From Roseobacter sp. (GTDB lineage: Bacteria > Pseudomonadota > Alphaproteobacteria > Rhodobacterales > Rhodobacteraceae), in the NCBI GenBank assembly GCA_024636475.1, contig JAGXHA010000106.1, forward strand, positions 1-64,000: a DNA stretch of 64,000 nt, written 5' to 3'. The notes under the pieces were generated by a model. It did not search any database. It saw only the letters and a program-made list of their open reading frames with translations, and had not been told where the DNA came from. The position numbers and the translations under genes were made by a program. Shown here one piece after another: positions 20,613-30,945 of the stretch. Position 1 is the first letter of the stretch, and each line of letters opens with the position of its first letter.

Positions 20613-21428
20613 CTAGGGTTTTACGAATTTTGCACCCGTCGTGCGCCGGCGATCTTGTGCCAGCACCCGTTTACGCTCGATCCCGGGGGCCTGAAAAACC
20701 CCTTTGCCTGCGACCAGTTCTGCCTGAAGCAGCGCCAACGGACTGCCAAGTGCAGTCCCCAGGGAAACTTGTTGGCCGTCAACCTGTGCTTTGGCCGACA
20801 CGACAGAAACGATCTGTGGCACGCCATTTTCAAAGGTAAAGATCGGCGCACCACTAGACCCGAAATCGACCGAACAGGTGGTGACCAAGACACCTTCCTG
20901 ACGGGCAAGAACACTGCAAACCTCTTGCAGCGAGGGCGCTTCCGAGCGGTCCTTGGCATAGCTGACCACGCCTAGACGGTCGCCGCGACGCGGGCGAGCA
21001 GCCGTTTCAAAAGGTGTGATGGTCGTGTTCTGGATCGGACGGTCCAGCTCTAAAAGTGCCAGATCATTGCGCACTCGGTCAGAAGAGACAGCACCGTCAT
21101 ATACGTAATCTGGATGAACGACAGCGCGGCGCACTTTTCGGTAGGCACCGGCACGCCCATTGCGCCATCCGGCAAGAAATTCCACTTCGCCATGATCAAT
21201 GCGCAGTTTCGTTGTTTGGTCAAACAGGCAATGCGCGGCGGTCAGAACCAGACGCGGCGCGACCAACGCGCCCGTGCAAAAGCCCATTCCTGCGATGTCC
21301 AGTCGGCCCACGGCTTCCCAATCGCGCGCATCAACGCCAGTATCCAGACGCTTGAGGTTTGCATCTTGCGCAAATCCCGCTGTTGCGACGGTAAGCGACA
21401 TGATTAAAAGGGTAACCCAACGGCGCAC
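20613..21428 (-). CDS. Secreted trypsin-like serine protease (S1 fold); start uncertain
   Basis: LTAAHC, NDLALLEL, FGSSGAP triad contexts; signal peptide. Confidence 0.8.
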   Translation of the reverse strand: MRRWVTLLIMSLTVATAGFAQDANLKRLDTGVDARDWEAVGRLDIAGMGFCTGALVAPRLVLTAAHCLFDQTTKLRIDHGEVEFLAGWRNGRAGAYRKVRRAVVHPDYVYDGAVSSDRVRNDLALLELDRPIQNTTITPFETAARPRRGDRLGVVSYAKDRSEAPSLQEVCSVLARQEGVLVTTCSVDFGSSGAPIFTFENGVPQIVSVVSAKAQVDGQQVSLGTALGSPLALLQAELVAGKGVFQAPGIERKRVLAQDRRRTTGAKFVKP

Positions 21429-21510
21429 GGCAAGGCTCCCTACCTTTGGAATTTTCGAAGTATGAGCAGTTTCATTAACCGCGAGATAAGGCAGAATTAG
21501 GGCAACACCC

Positions 21511-22845
21511 TTAGCGAAGGCGGGGAATTTCAGGCTTTGCAGAAATTTTACCCCGCAACGCCGGGGGTTTTGGTCCCCCTGATGCCCAATCCAGCAACTC
21601 GACTGTGTGCACAACCGGAATGCCAGCCGCCGAACCGATCTGCATCATGCAACCAATATTTCCGGCGGCGATAACGTCAGGGTTCTTGGCCTGCAACGTC
21701 TTGATCTTACGATCTTTCAGCTGCTTCGAGATCTCGGGCTGCATAAGGTTATACGTCCCGGCAGACCCGCAACACAGATGCGAATCCGCAGGTTCGACAA
21801 CGGTAAAACCTGCCTTCTTTAGCAGGTCCTTGGGATAGGTCGTGATCTGCTGGCCATGTTGCAGCGAACAAGCCGCGTGATAGGCGACAATCATCGTTTC
21901 CGCTTCTGGCAAAACCGCGGGCTCAGGCACTTCAAGCTCCATCAAGACTTCGGACACATCGCGTGCAATCGCGGATACCCGCGCGGCATCGGCAGCCAAC
22001 GGGTCATTGCGGAACATATGCCCATAATCCTTGACGGTGGTGCCGCAACCCGACGTGTTGATCACAATAGCGTCCAGCCCCTGCCCATCAATCTCTGCAC
22101 ACCACGCCTTGATATTCTTGGCGGCGGTTGCGTGGCTTTCGGTGGTCTTGCCCATGTGATGGGTCAACGCACCACAACAGCCTGCCCCTTGCGCAACAAC
22201 AACCTCGCAGCCCAAGCGGGTCAACACACGGATGGTGGCATCATTGATGTCCGTATTCAGCGCCTTTTGCGCACAGCCTGTCATCAGGGCCACACGCTTT
22301 TTACGCGCCCCTTGGGGGGCAAAGCTTTGCGGATCATCATTGCGGCTGACCGGAGGGATCGTCTTTGGTGCCATTTCAAGCATTGCACGCAGCCGCGCAT
22401 CGGGCATCAACCGGGCAAACGGCCGTCCGATCTTGGCCCCTAAAAGCGCGACCCTAAAGCGGGTCGGATAGGGCAGGATGCGCGCCAATATCCACCGCAG
22501 GGCACGGTCGCTGAAGGGGCGTTTGTAGCGCTGTTCGATATAGTCACGCGCATGGTCGACCAGATGCATATAATGCACGCCTGACGGGCAGGTCGTCATG
22601 CACGCAAGGCACGACAGGCAGCGGTCGATATGCTTGACCGTCTTGGCGTCCGGGTCGCGGTCGTTTTCCAGCATATCCTTGATCAGATAAATGCGCCCTC
22701 GCGGGCTGTCCAACTCATCACCAAGCACCTGATATGTCGGACATGTCGCCGTGCAGAACCCGCAATGCACACAGGCGCGCAAAATCTCGTTGCTGCGTTT
22801 TATCGCGGGGCTTTTAAGCTGCTCTGGTGAGAATGTAGTTTGCAT
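21511..22845 (-). CDS. glcF: Glycolate oxidase iron-sulfur subunit
   Basis: CVHCGFCTATCPTYQ, CLSCLACMTTCPSGV, CCG motifs; next to glcE/glcD. Confidence 0.95.
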   Translation of the reverse strand: MQTTFSPEQLKSPAIKRSNEILRACVHCGFCTATCPTYQVLGDELDSPRGRIYLIKDMLENDRDPDAKTVKHIDRCLSCLACMTTCPSGVHYMHLVDHARDYIEQRYKRPFSDRALRWILARILPYPTRFRVALLGAKIGRPFARLMPDARLRAMLEMAPKTIPPVSRNDDPQSFAPQGARKKRVALMTGCAQKALNTDINDATIRVLTRLGCEVVVAQGAGCCGALTHHMGKTTESHATAAKNIKAWCAEIDGQGLDAIVINTSGCGTTVKDYGHMFRNDPLAADAARVSAIARDVSEVLMELEVPEPAVLPEAETMIVAYHAACSLQHGQQITTYPKDLLKKAGFTVVEPADSHLCCGSAGTYNLMQPEISKQLKDRKIKTLQAKNPDVIAAGNIGCMMQIGSAAGIPVVHTVELLDWASGGPKPPALRGKISAKPEIPRLR

Positions 22846-22892
22846 GGATACTCCGGCTTTTGAGGGTCTTTGACCCTAAGCGTCTGAAATTT

Positions 22893-23258
22893 TCAGGTGG
22901 TGATATAGCTGGCCCAAATCAGGCCGAACCAAGGGATCGTTGTGGCCATAGACCCAAAAACAGCGGTCCATCGCCGCATGAGAATACCTGGATCGGCGCG
23001 GCGGAGCGCTTGAGTGCCAAAGGCCAACACACCGATCCATTCCAGCCAGATAAACATGATCCCCACACCCGTGTTGACCACATCAGCGCCCCAGCGTCGC
23101 GCCACCCCATAGCGGATTGCCAGTGCTATCGCGGCACAGGAAAAAGCAAAAACCGCCAACCGCCGCGCGCCATTGGCCGAAGGGGCCCTTTGCGTCAGAA
23201 AGCGAAAAATAAGCGGACCAACCCCGAAAATAATCAAGAAGATCACAATCAGCATCAT
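22893..23258 (-). CDS. Small integral membrane protein within the glc operon
   Basis: 121 aa, several hydrophobic segments; ATGA-type overlap with glcE. Confidence 0.75.
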   Translation of the reverse strand: MMLIVIFLIIFGVGPLIFRFLTQRAPSANGARRLAVFAFSCAAIALAIRYGVARRWGADVVNTGVGIMFIWLEWIGVLAFGTQALRRADPGILMRRWTAVFGSMATTIPWFGLIWASYITT

Positions 23259-24373
23259 GCGGCTTGCTCCATCAAGCCTGCGTTGAAAATGCCTTTGGGG
23301 TCAAATTGGGCGCGCAAGCCTGCCGTGAGGCGCGCAACACCTGCGGTTTCTGGATGGAACATCCCAAGGCGCGCTTTGGTCTGGACGTCTGCGCGCACCA
23401 GCGTCGCGTGGCCATCAAACAGCCCCAAGCCGCTTCTAAGATCGTGACCGGGTGCTGCCCGCAACCATATCAGCCCCCCCGCCCAGTCGTAAAACCACTC
23501 CTGTGCGCCAGAACCTGCGGCAAGCGCCGGACCGTCGGACGGCTTGCATGAGACACGCCAAATATCGCCTTCTTGGTTCTGGAAAGCTGCGACGTCTCTT
23601 GTCTTGTGCCACATATCTTCGGACGCTTTCGCTGTGTGAACATCCATTTCGGCACCCGTTGTTGCCAACAGATCCCGAAGCCTGCCCAAGCGGTACGCGA
23701 CAGAGGTTTCAAAACCTTCAATCCGCAACATTGTTTTCTGATCGGTTGGGCTGTGGGCGGCTCCTGTTACCTCAAAGGGGCTACACAGCGCTTGGGACAA
23801 TGCCGCGATGCCATGGGCGTCATTCAATCCGTGCAACACCAGCGTCGCTTGTGTTTCAGGACGGGGTAATACTTTCAGCGACACCTCGCTCAAGACGCCA
23901 AGCGTGCCATAAGACCCTGCCATCAGCTTGACCAGATCATAGCCTGTGACGTTCTTCATCACCCGCCCACCGTTTTTGATCACCGCTCCGCGACCGTCGA
24001 CAAAGCGTACACCAAGCAAGAAATCTCTCGCTGCGCCGACCGAGATGCGTCGCGGGCCACTCACATTTGCGGCCATGACCCCACCGATCGTAGGCTCGCC
24101 CGTGGTCCCTAGCAGACTGCGATGATCCATTGGCTCGAACGCCAACCGCTGGTTTTCCTTTGCCAATGCCGCTTCAATATCTGCGACAGGGGTGCCCGCT
24201 TGTGCGACAACGGTCAGCGCGCCCGGCTCGTAAAGCGTGATCCCATTCAAGCCCGCCACTGACAGGACATCGCCCACAGCAGGCACCCCGCGTGTGCCAC
24301 CACCTTGGACTGCCACGGGCCCACGTGCAGCTTTTACTGCGTCAACAAGCGCTTCTTCTGAGGTGATGCCCAT
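23255..24373 (-). CDS. glcE: Glycolate oxidase FAD-binding subunit
   Basis: FAD_binding_4 features (PTIGGVMAANVSGPRRISVGAARDFLLGVRFVDG). Confidence 0.94.
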   Translation of the reverse strand: MGITSEEALVDAVKAARGPVAVQGGGTRGVPAVGDVLSVAGLNGITLYEPGALTVVAQAGTPVADIEAALAKENQRLAFEPMDHRSLLGTTGEPTIGGVMAANVSGPRRISVGAARDFLLGVRFVDGRGAVIKNGGRVMKNVTGYDLVKLMAGSYGTLGVLSEVSLKVLPRPETQATLVLHGLNDAHGIAALSQALCSPFEVTGAAHSPTDQKTMLRIEGFETSVAYRLGRLRDLLATTGAEMDVHTAKASEDMWHKTRDVAAFQNQEGDIWRVSCKPSDGPALAAGSGAQEWFYDWAGGLIWLRAAPGHDLRSGLGLFDGHATLVRADVQTKARLGMFHPETAGVARLTAGLRAQFDPKGIFNAGLMEQAA

Positions 24374-24438
24374 TCTTCTCTGGCTCCTAAATATCCAAAT
24401 CCAACCACTTGCCCAGCAAACTGCGGCAAGCGATCAGC

Positions 24439-25887
24439 CTACTCGGCCGCCAGCTTTATCGTGCGGCGGCTTTCAGATGCATCTAGCGGAAATACCTTGG
24501 CAGGGTTCAGCAACCATGCAGGGTCAAACACGTCCTTCACCCCCATCTGAGCGTTCAGATCGTCGGCGGCGTATTGCACATGCATCAGGTCGCGCTTTTC
24601 GATGCCCACACCATGCTCTCCGGTCAGGCAACCGCCCACCTCGACGCACAGCTTCAAAACCTCGGCACCGAATTCTTCGCAAAGCTCAAGATCACCGGGC
24701 TTGTTGGCATCAAACAGGATCAGCGGGTGCATATTGCCGTCGCCTGCGTGGAATACATTGCCGACCTTGAGACCGTAGTGATCGCTCATCTCACCGATCC
24801 GCTTGAGCACATACGGCAAGGAGGACACCGGGATCGTCCCATCCAGACACATGTAATCGTTGATCTGCCCCATTGCACCAAAGGCAGATTTGCGACCCAG
24901 CCAGATCTTGGCGCTTTCCTCGGCTGATTTGGATTGGCGCAACTCGACCGGATTGTGCCGCTGCGCGATCTCCGAGATCAGCGCGAGCTGGTGGTCAATC
25001 TCGGCGTCAGAACCTTCGACTTCAACGATCAACAGCGCTTCGCACATGGGGTAGCCCGCTTTGGCAAAAGCCTCGGTCGCTTCGATGCAGGGGCGGTCCA
25101 TGAATTCGATCGCAACGGGCAACACACCCGCTTTGATGATGTCAGACACACAGGCACCCGCGACTTCGTTATCGTCAAAGCCGATCAGCACGGGCCGCGC
25201 GCCTTCGGGCTTGTGCAGAATGCGCAAGGTCGCTTCGGTCACCACACCCAGCTGGCCTTCCGAGCCGCATATCAGGCCCAACAAATCCAGCCCTCCGGCA
25301 TCCAGATGCCCGCCGCCGACATCGACAATCTCGCCGTCCATCAGCACCATCTTGACGCCCATCAGGTTGTTCGTGGTCACCCCGTATTTCAGGCAATGCG
25401 CCCCGCCAGAGTTCATTGCGATATTGCCCGCAATCGCGCAAGCCAGCTGGCTGGATGGATCAGGGGCATAGAAAAACCCGTTCTCCTCGACGGCACCCGT
25501 AACGCTCAGGTTCGTCCGCCCAGTCTGCACGCGGATGATGCGGTTTTCATAATCCGTCTCGATGACGTCATTCATCCGCGCCACCCCAAGGATCACAGAG
25601 TCTGCTGTCGGCAGCGCGCCCCCTGCCAGCGAGGTGCCTGAACCGCGCGGGACCACAGGCACGCCCTCCTCAAAGCAGATGCGCAGCACATCAGACACTT
25701 CCTGCGTCGTCGATGGCAGAACCGCAACCATCGGCGGACACTTATAGGCGGTTAGCGCGTCGCATTCATAAGCACGGGTTTCGTGCTCGTCGAATATCAC
25801 GGCATCTGTGGGCAACACGCCCTGCAAGCGTTCAACCACCCGCGCTTTGCGAGCGATGATTGCTGGGTTGGGAACAGGCATTTCCAT
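24439..25887 (-). CDS. glcD: Glycolate oxidase subunit D (FAD-linked)
   Basis: FAD_binding_4 features; GNVFHAGDGNMHPLI; TGEHGVGIEKRDLM. Confidence 0.96.
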   Translation of the reverse strand: MEMPVPNPAIIARKARVVERLQGVLPTDAVIFDEHETRAYECDALTAYKCPPMVAVLPSTTQEVSDVLRICFEEGVPVVPRGSGTSLAGGALPTADSVILGVARMNDVIETDYENRIIRVQTGRTNLSVTGAVEENGFFYAPDPSSQLACAIAGNIAMNSGGAHCLKYGVTTNNLMGVKMVLMDGEIVDVGGGHLDAGGLDLLGLICGSEGQLGVVTEATLRILHKPEGARPVLIGFDDNEVAGACVSDIIKAGVLPVAIEFMDRPCIEATEAFAKAGYPMCEALLIVEVEGSDAEIDHQLALISEIAQRHNPVELRQSKSAEESAKIWLGRKSAFGAMGQINDYMCLDGTIPVSSLPYVLKRIGEMSDHYGLKVGNVFHAGDGNMHPLILFDANKPGDLELCEEFGAEVLKLCVEVGGCLTGEHGVGIEKRDLMHVQYAADDLNAQMGVKDVFDPAWLLNPAKVFPLDASESRRTIKLAAE

Positions 25888-25914
25888 GGTGGTCCTCCAA
25901 TTTGGTAAAATAAT

Positions 25915-26661
25915 ATGACCAATTTACCCCATTGGCAAGTCGGAACAGTCCAGCGTATGCAGCAACTTATGAATTGGATGGACCGCATCGCCCTTTTTGG
26001 GCCCCTAGATTTCGCAGCGGTGGCTGCCATTTTCATTCCTTGGTTTGTCCTTGGCTGGCTGATCGAGAATGCCGGGACCAAGCGGCCATCCGTATCTCAG
26101 CTCATGGCGCAATACCGACGCGACTGGATGGTGCAGATGATTACACGACAGCCGCGCATATTCGATGCCCAGATTTTAAGCACCTTACGGCAAAGCACCG
26201 CATTCTTTGCGTCAACCAGTGTGATTGCTTTGGGCGGAACGTTGGCACTTATGGGCAATTCCGAAACGCTTGCTACCGTGGTCGAGGATTTGGCCATGAC
26301 TGACAGACCCACAATTGTGTGGGAGATCAAAATGCTTTTGCCGCTGTTCTTTCTGACCAACGGGTTCTTGAAATTCGTCTGGTCAAACCGTCTGTTCGGC
26401 TACTGTTCGGTTGTGATGGCAGCGGTTCCCAACGACGTCGATGACCCCCGCGCCCTCAAGCTGGCATCGAAGGCGGCCGAGATAAATATTACTGCGGCAC
26501 GTGGATTCAACCGGGGGCTGCGATCCTTGTATTTTGCTTTGGCAAGCCTTGCATGGCTGATCGCGCCACATGCGTTGGCTTTTGCCGCAATCGTGACCGT
26601 CATTATCGTTTGGCGGCGCGAATTCACCTCTCAGTCCCGGCGCATCCTCTTGGAAAACTGA
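25915..26661 (+). CDS. DUF599-type membrane protein
   Basis: FIPWFVLGWLIENAG..., QPRIFDAQILSTLRQSTAFFASTSVIALGGTLAL. Confidence 0.8.
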   Translation: MTNLPHWQVGTVQRMQQLMNWMDRIALFGPLDFAAVAAIFIPWFVLGWLIENAGTKRPSVSQLMAQYRRDWMVQMITRQPRIFDAQILSTLRQSTAFFASTSVIALGGTLALMGNSETLATVVEDLAMTDRPTIVWEIKMLLPLFFLTNGFLKFVWSNRLFGYCSVVMAAVPNDVDDPRALKLASKAAEINITAARGFNRGLRSLYFALASLAWLIAPHALAFAAIVTVIIVWRREFTSQSRRILLEN

Positions 26662-26704
26662 GAATACAGAGCTATATATAGTTTTTGAATGGATCGGTGA
26701 AAAC

Positions 26705-27061
26705 ATGTTGAAGACTGGCCTGACCATTGCATTTCTTTTGATCGCCCAAGGCGCTTCGGCGGACAACGCGGTGATTAAGAATGTACGCGCCAACCAAACG
26801 GGGGGCCTTTGGAACTTTAATGTCACGATCACCCACCAAGATGCAGGCTGGGGGCATTTCGCGGATGCATGGCGCATTCTGGACATGTCGGGCAAGCAAC
26901 TTGCAATTCGCGAGCTTATTCATCCGCATGTCGATGAACAGCCCCTGACACGGTCCCTTTCGGGGATCGAACTGCCCGATGGCACGACCCAAGTTGGCAT
27001 TCAAGTCCGCGACACCCTGTTAGGGTGGGCCCCAGACATTACAATTGTTGATCTCAAGTGA
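26705..27061 (+). CDS. Small secreted conserved hypothetical protein
   Basis: Signal peptide; ORF fits the gap between neighbouring genes. Confidence 0.7.
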   Translation: MLKTGLTIAFLLIAQGASADNAVIKNVRANQTGGLWNFNVTITHQDAGWGHFADAWRILDMSGKQLAIRELIHPHVDEQPLTRSLSGIELPDGTTQVGIQVRDTLLGWAPDITIVDLK

Positions 27062-27063
27062 TC

Positions 27064-27534
27064 CTAGGTCCGGTGATACGGACCACCTGACAGGATAGAG
27101 GCAGCCCGATACAACTGTTCTGTCAGCATCACGCGAACCAGCATGTGGGGCCACACCATCTTGCCAAACGAAATGGCGTGATCTGCATCCTGGCGCAAAT
27201 CTTTGGCGATACCATCCGCTCCGCCGATCACAAACGCCACATCACCGCGGCCCTGATCGCGCCAGCCTCCCAGCCTGTTTGCAAAATCAGGCGAAGATTC
27301 GATGAGTCCGCGTTCATCCAGAGCACATATCAGCGACCCATCGGGAATAGCACGCCGTAGCAAAGCAGCCTCTGCCGCCATGCCGCCGTTTTTCTTGTCT
27401 TCAACTTCAAGGATTTGTGCAGGCCCAAGGCCCAAGGCGCGACCCGTTCGATCAAACCGTTTCAGATAATCATCAATTAGATCTTTTTCGGGTCCGGCGC
27501 GCAAACGCCCGACCACGCAGATATGAACACGCAT
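27064..27534 (-). CDS. rlmH: 23S rRNA (pseudouridine1915-N3)-methyltransferase
   Basis: FVIGGADGI and [23 protein letters not shown](A)[10 protein letters not shown]. Confidence 0.96.
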   Translation of the reverse strand: MRVHICVVGRLRAGPEKDLIDDYLKRFDRTGRALGLGPAQILEVEDKKNGGMAAEAALLRRAIPDGSLICALDERGLIESSPDFANRLGGWRDQGRGDVAFVIGGADGIAKDLRQDADHAISFGKMVWPHMLVRVMLTEQLYRAASILSGGPYHRT

Positions 27535-27555
27535 TTCGACTAAGCCCGTTTGGGC

Positions 27556-27933
27556 TTAGTGTGGCATGGCGGCTGGCGGCTCAGGTGTGTCTGTTGGCAT
27601 CCACATCTTTTCCAGCTGGTAAAATTCACGCACTTCTGGCCGGAAGACATGCACAATGACATCCCCGGTATCAATCAAGACCCAGTCACCTGTGTCTTTA
27701 CCTTCAACGCGCGGTGTGCGGTCATACTCGTCCTTGACCATCTGCGACAGCTTTTCGGCGATCGAAGAAACCTGACGTGATGACCGACCCGTGCACACAA
27801 CCATATAATCGCCGATTGCCGTTTTGCCGCGCAGATCAATCTGCACAATTTCTTCGGCTTTGTCGTCGTCAAGTTGGGTCAAGATAGAAGCCAGCAGCGC
27901 ATCGCTTGAGGTTACATCTGTGTCAGCAACCAT
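27556..27933 (-). CDS. rsfS: Ribosomal silencing factor
   Basis: DYMVVCTGRSSRQVSSIAEKL, DWVLIDTGDVIVHVFRPEVREFYQLEKMW. Confidence 0.95.
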   Translation of the reverse strand: MVADTDVTSSDALLASILTQLDDDKAEEIVQIDLRGKTAIGDYMVVCTGRSSRQVSSIAEKLSQMVKDEYDRTPRVEGKDTGDWVLIDTGDVIVHVFRPEVREFYQLEKMWMPTDTPEPPAAMPH

Positions 27934-28089
27934 TATTGAAACCTGCGCAGGTGCAGTGGGTGCTGCATTTGAGAGAATAGACAGGACATTGTCCTCCTTT
28001 AGGCGCGCCGACAGTCCCCCGGCGCTGGGGATAATTTAGAATATGCGCACATGCGTGAAATTTCAATGACACGCAACCCTGACCAGCGC

Positions 28090-28761
28090 TTACCAGCCGT
28101 CTTCTGTGACAATGCTGCCTTCTTTTGCGCCAAGTTCTTGCAACGCGTCCCGCATGGCGTCTACAAAACCACCCGGCCCGCATAGATAAAACATCTGATC
28201 AAAATCACTTATTTCCGTTTCCAGAAAGGACTTGTCGATCATTCCGCTGTGCAGGTCATCTGATTTTTCATCGGTAACGGCAAAGATCGTCTTGAGCCCT
28301 TCCATCGCTTCCCACTGGCCGCGCATGATGATGTCTTTTTCGGTCTTGTTGGAAAAAATCAGGGTGCACCCCTCAAGAGTGCCGTCAAGCGCACGCTTTT
28401 TAAGAATCGGTATAAACGGTGTGATCCCCGCGCCAGCAGCCAAAAACACTCCGGCACCTTGATCCTGGATCGCGCCAAACGGGCCATCAATGGTCAGCTC
28501 TGCTCCCGGCTCCAGCGTGGCAAGCTGTTCGGTCACACCGTTGTGGTCGGGATAGCTTTTGATGACGAATTCCAGATCATCGTCTGACGGCATCGACGTA
28601 AAAGTGAACGGACGGCCCTCGTCTTTCCAACCTTCTTTCTGAATCGCGATCTCTGCGGCCTGGCCGGGTTCAAAGGTCATTCCCTCGGGGCGGCTAAACA
28701 CATAGTGGTTGGTGTCATGTGTCACGGCGTTCTTGGCTTTGAGTGTGATCTTATCGGGCAT
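28090..28761 (-). CDS. Ferredoxin/flavodoxin reductase-like FAD-binding oxidoreductase
   Basis: FNR-like: RPFTFTSMPSDD, AAGAGITPFIPILK, LCGPGGFVDAM. Confidence 0.9.
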   Translation of the reverse strand: MPDKITLKAKNAVTHDTNHYVFSRPEGMTFEPGQAAEIAIQKEGWKDEGRPFTFTSMPSDDDLEFVIKSYPDHNGVTEQLATLEPGAELTIDGPFGAIQDQGAGVFLAAGAGITPFIPILKKRALDGTLEGCTLIFSNKTEKDIIMRGQWEAMEGLKTIFAVTDEKSDDLHSGMIDKSFLETEISDFDQMFYLCGPGGFVDAMRDALQELGAKEGSIVTEDGW

Positions 28762-28822
28762 TTGAATCTCCTTTAGAAGAAATACCCGCTACCCCCACGG
28801 TCGGTTCCGACCCGCCCCTGCG

Positions 28823-29608
28823 TCAAGTTCCCGCATCGCCGATGAACAGGTCGCGCCAGCCTTTGTCCAACGCCGCAACGGCACCGGGGTCGACCTTGTC
28901 CACGTCTTCCCAATAGCGACCCGTTGGCGTGTAGTAGCCCAGCAAATCCTCTTTCTCGCGCAGCGCTGCATAGCGGGCACGGTCCAGATCAAGGCTAAAG
29001 CGTCGGTTGCGCAATCCTTCGGGCTTGGCGCGGGGAAACAGCAAGGCTGAGGGGTCTTCGGACAGGTTCACGCAGGCACAGCCCTGTTCAGCCGCAACCA
29101 ACGCCAGTCTGGCAGATTTCGCGCCAAGATCGCGTAGGGTAATGTCATCGCGCAACGGGTCTGCTGTGCCCGTGCCGTAAAAATGTGTATTGCCGGATTT
29201 TGGATAAACCATATCACAGCCCATGAACGCCAAAACAGTGGGGCGCAGCGCAGAAAGCGCCCAATAGGCGGTGGTATAGGCCATCGTCCCCCCGGCATAG
29301 ACAAAGCCGCCAAAGCCGTTTTGAGCAGGCACGAACGCATCCGCATTTACAAGCTGTTGATCAGGCCGGACAGAGACGGGCATCCTGTCGGCAGGGAAGT
29401 CTTCGGGATAGACCAATGCGTTCCAGTCGGGACGCACACGCCAAGCGTTGTTCATCACCACGATATGGTCAAACCAATCGGCGGGCCAGATCTGGCTGGC
29501 AATCACATTAGGGCCACTGCCCAAGATCAAAACAACTGTTTGCTTATCCATCGTTGGGCTTGCCCCTGTGCTAACGCAATATGCAATGCACAGGTAGGAC
29601 ATCCCCAA
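28823..29608 (-). CDS. Conserved hypothetical, Rossmann-like (possible glycosyltransferase-type); start likely MDKQTVV
   Basis: N-terminal VVLILGSGPNVIAS, later FMGCDMVY..THFYGTGTADPLR. Confidence 0.65.
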   Translation of the reverse strand: MGMSYLCIAYCVSTGASPTMDKQTVVLILGSGPNVIASQIWPADWFDHIVVMNNAWRVRPDWNALVYPEDFPADRMPVSVRPDQQLVNADAFVPAQNGFGGFVYAGGTMAYTTAYWALSALRPTVLAFMGCDMVYPKSGNTHFYGTGTADPLRDDITLRDLGAKSARLALVAAEQGCACVNLSEDPSALLFPRAKPEGLRNRRFSLDLDRARYAALREKEDLLGYYTPTGRYWEDVDKVDPGAVAALDKGWRDLFIGDAGT

Positions 29609-29619
29609 ACTTCGGCAAG

Positions 29620-30945
29620 TCAGCTTTCGACAGAAACCGACTTGGGATCGCCATGCAATTTGACTTCACGCTGCGGGAACGGGATCGAAATGTCGTGTTC
29701 CTTGAACGTATCCCAAAGCGCCAGATAGACGTTGCCGCGAATATTCGTCAAACCTCCGGTTGGATCCTTGATCCAAAACCGCAAGATATAATCTACGCTG
29801 CTGTCGCCAAAGCCTACAATGTGACAAACCGGCGCTTTGAATCCCAACACACGGTCAACGCCCTTGGCAGCATCAATTGCCAATTTGCGAACCAGATGCG
29901 GATCATCACTGTAGGCGGTGCCAAAATAGATATCGAGCCGCACAAAATTGTTGGAATGCGACCAGTTCACCACTTGGCCAGTGATCAGGTCTTCGTTCGG
30001 TATCAGGTATTCCTTGCCGTCGCGGGTAACGACCGACGCATAGCGCGCGCCCAGCGTCTGGATCCATCCAAAGGTTTCACCAAGGCTGATGACGTCGCCC
30101 GGCTTGATCGACTTGTCGATCAGGATGATGATGCCCGACACAAGGTTTGACACAACCTTTTGCAGACCAAAGCCAAGGCCCACACCAATGGCACCCGACA
30201 GCACGGCAAGCCCCGTGAGGTCGATGCCCACGGCCTTTATCCCCATAAAGAACGCGATGCCGTAGAACGTGAGCTGGACGCCCTTGACGGCAAGCACCTG
30301 CATTGAGGGGCTGATGTCCTCGTTCTTGCGGATCGTGGACGCTGTGGCCTGACTGATGATCCGGGCCACCGAAAACAGCAGGCCGATCACGACCAACGCG
30401 GTAATCACCATCAGAACAGAGAGACGGAAATCCCCCACATTCAGTGCAAGCGAGTCGAGAAACGCGGAAACGTTGTCGACGACGTTCAGGAAATACAGGG
30501 TTGCATAGATCCAAAGGCCCCAAGTCACCAGCCGGCGCATGGGTGGGTTCCGCACCAGTCGGGCGGCAAATGCGATGCACACCCACACCGCCGCCAAGCC
30601 CGCAAAAATCCCGATAAGATAGGACCGCGACGGCCACGTGAGACTTTGCATCACCTGATAGATCAGCCCCGAAAGTGTGGTGAACCAAATCAGCCCCAGT
30701 CGACGCTTGATCTGGACGATCATCCGCAATTGCCACTTGGACCATCCCTCGCGACGGCGCACCCATATCTGGATCCAGTTGCCCGTCAGGTAGTGCAGCG
30801 CCCAGGATGCGCATGCGACAACAATCAGGATAATCACTTGATATTGACGCCAACCCGGTTGCAACAAGCCTTCGACGAGGTTGATGCCCCCGCCAAAAAA
30901 TGCCTGCAGGCTTTCCATAGAAGAGACGAAGGGTTCAGGGTTCAT
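29620..30945 (-). CDS. MscS-family mechanosensitive ion channel
   Basis: IGVGLGFGLQKVVSNLVSGIIILIDKSIKPGDVISLGETFGWIQ. Confidence 0.93.
   Translation of the reverse strand: MNPEPFVSSMESLQAFFGGGINLVEGLLQPGWRQYQVIILIVVACASWALHYLTGNWIQIWVRRREGWSKWQLRMIVQIKRRLGLIWFTTLSGLIYQVMQSLTWPSRSYLIGIFAGLAAVWVCIAFAARLVRNPPMRRLVTWGLWIYATLYFLNVVDNVSAFLDSLALNVGDFRLSVLMVITALVVIGLLFSVARIISQATASTIRKNEDISPSMQVLAVKGVQLTFYGIAFFMGIKAVGIDLTGLAVLSGAIGVGLGFGLQKVVSNLVSGIIILIDKSIKPGDVISLGETFGWIQTLGARYASVVTRDGKEYLIPNEDLITGQVVNWSHSNNFVRLDIYFGTAYSDDPHLVRKLAIDAAKGVDRVLGFKAPVCHIVGFGDSSVDYILRFWIKDPTGGLTNIRGNVYLALWDTFKEHDISIPFPQREVKLHGDPKSVSVES

Noticed and set aside
30077-30853. 258-aa minus-strand ORF overlapping MscS in another frame
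   Set aside because: Out-of-frame overlap with a confidently identified channel gene.
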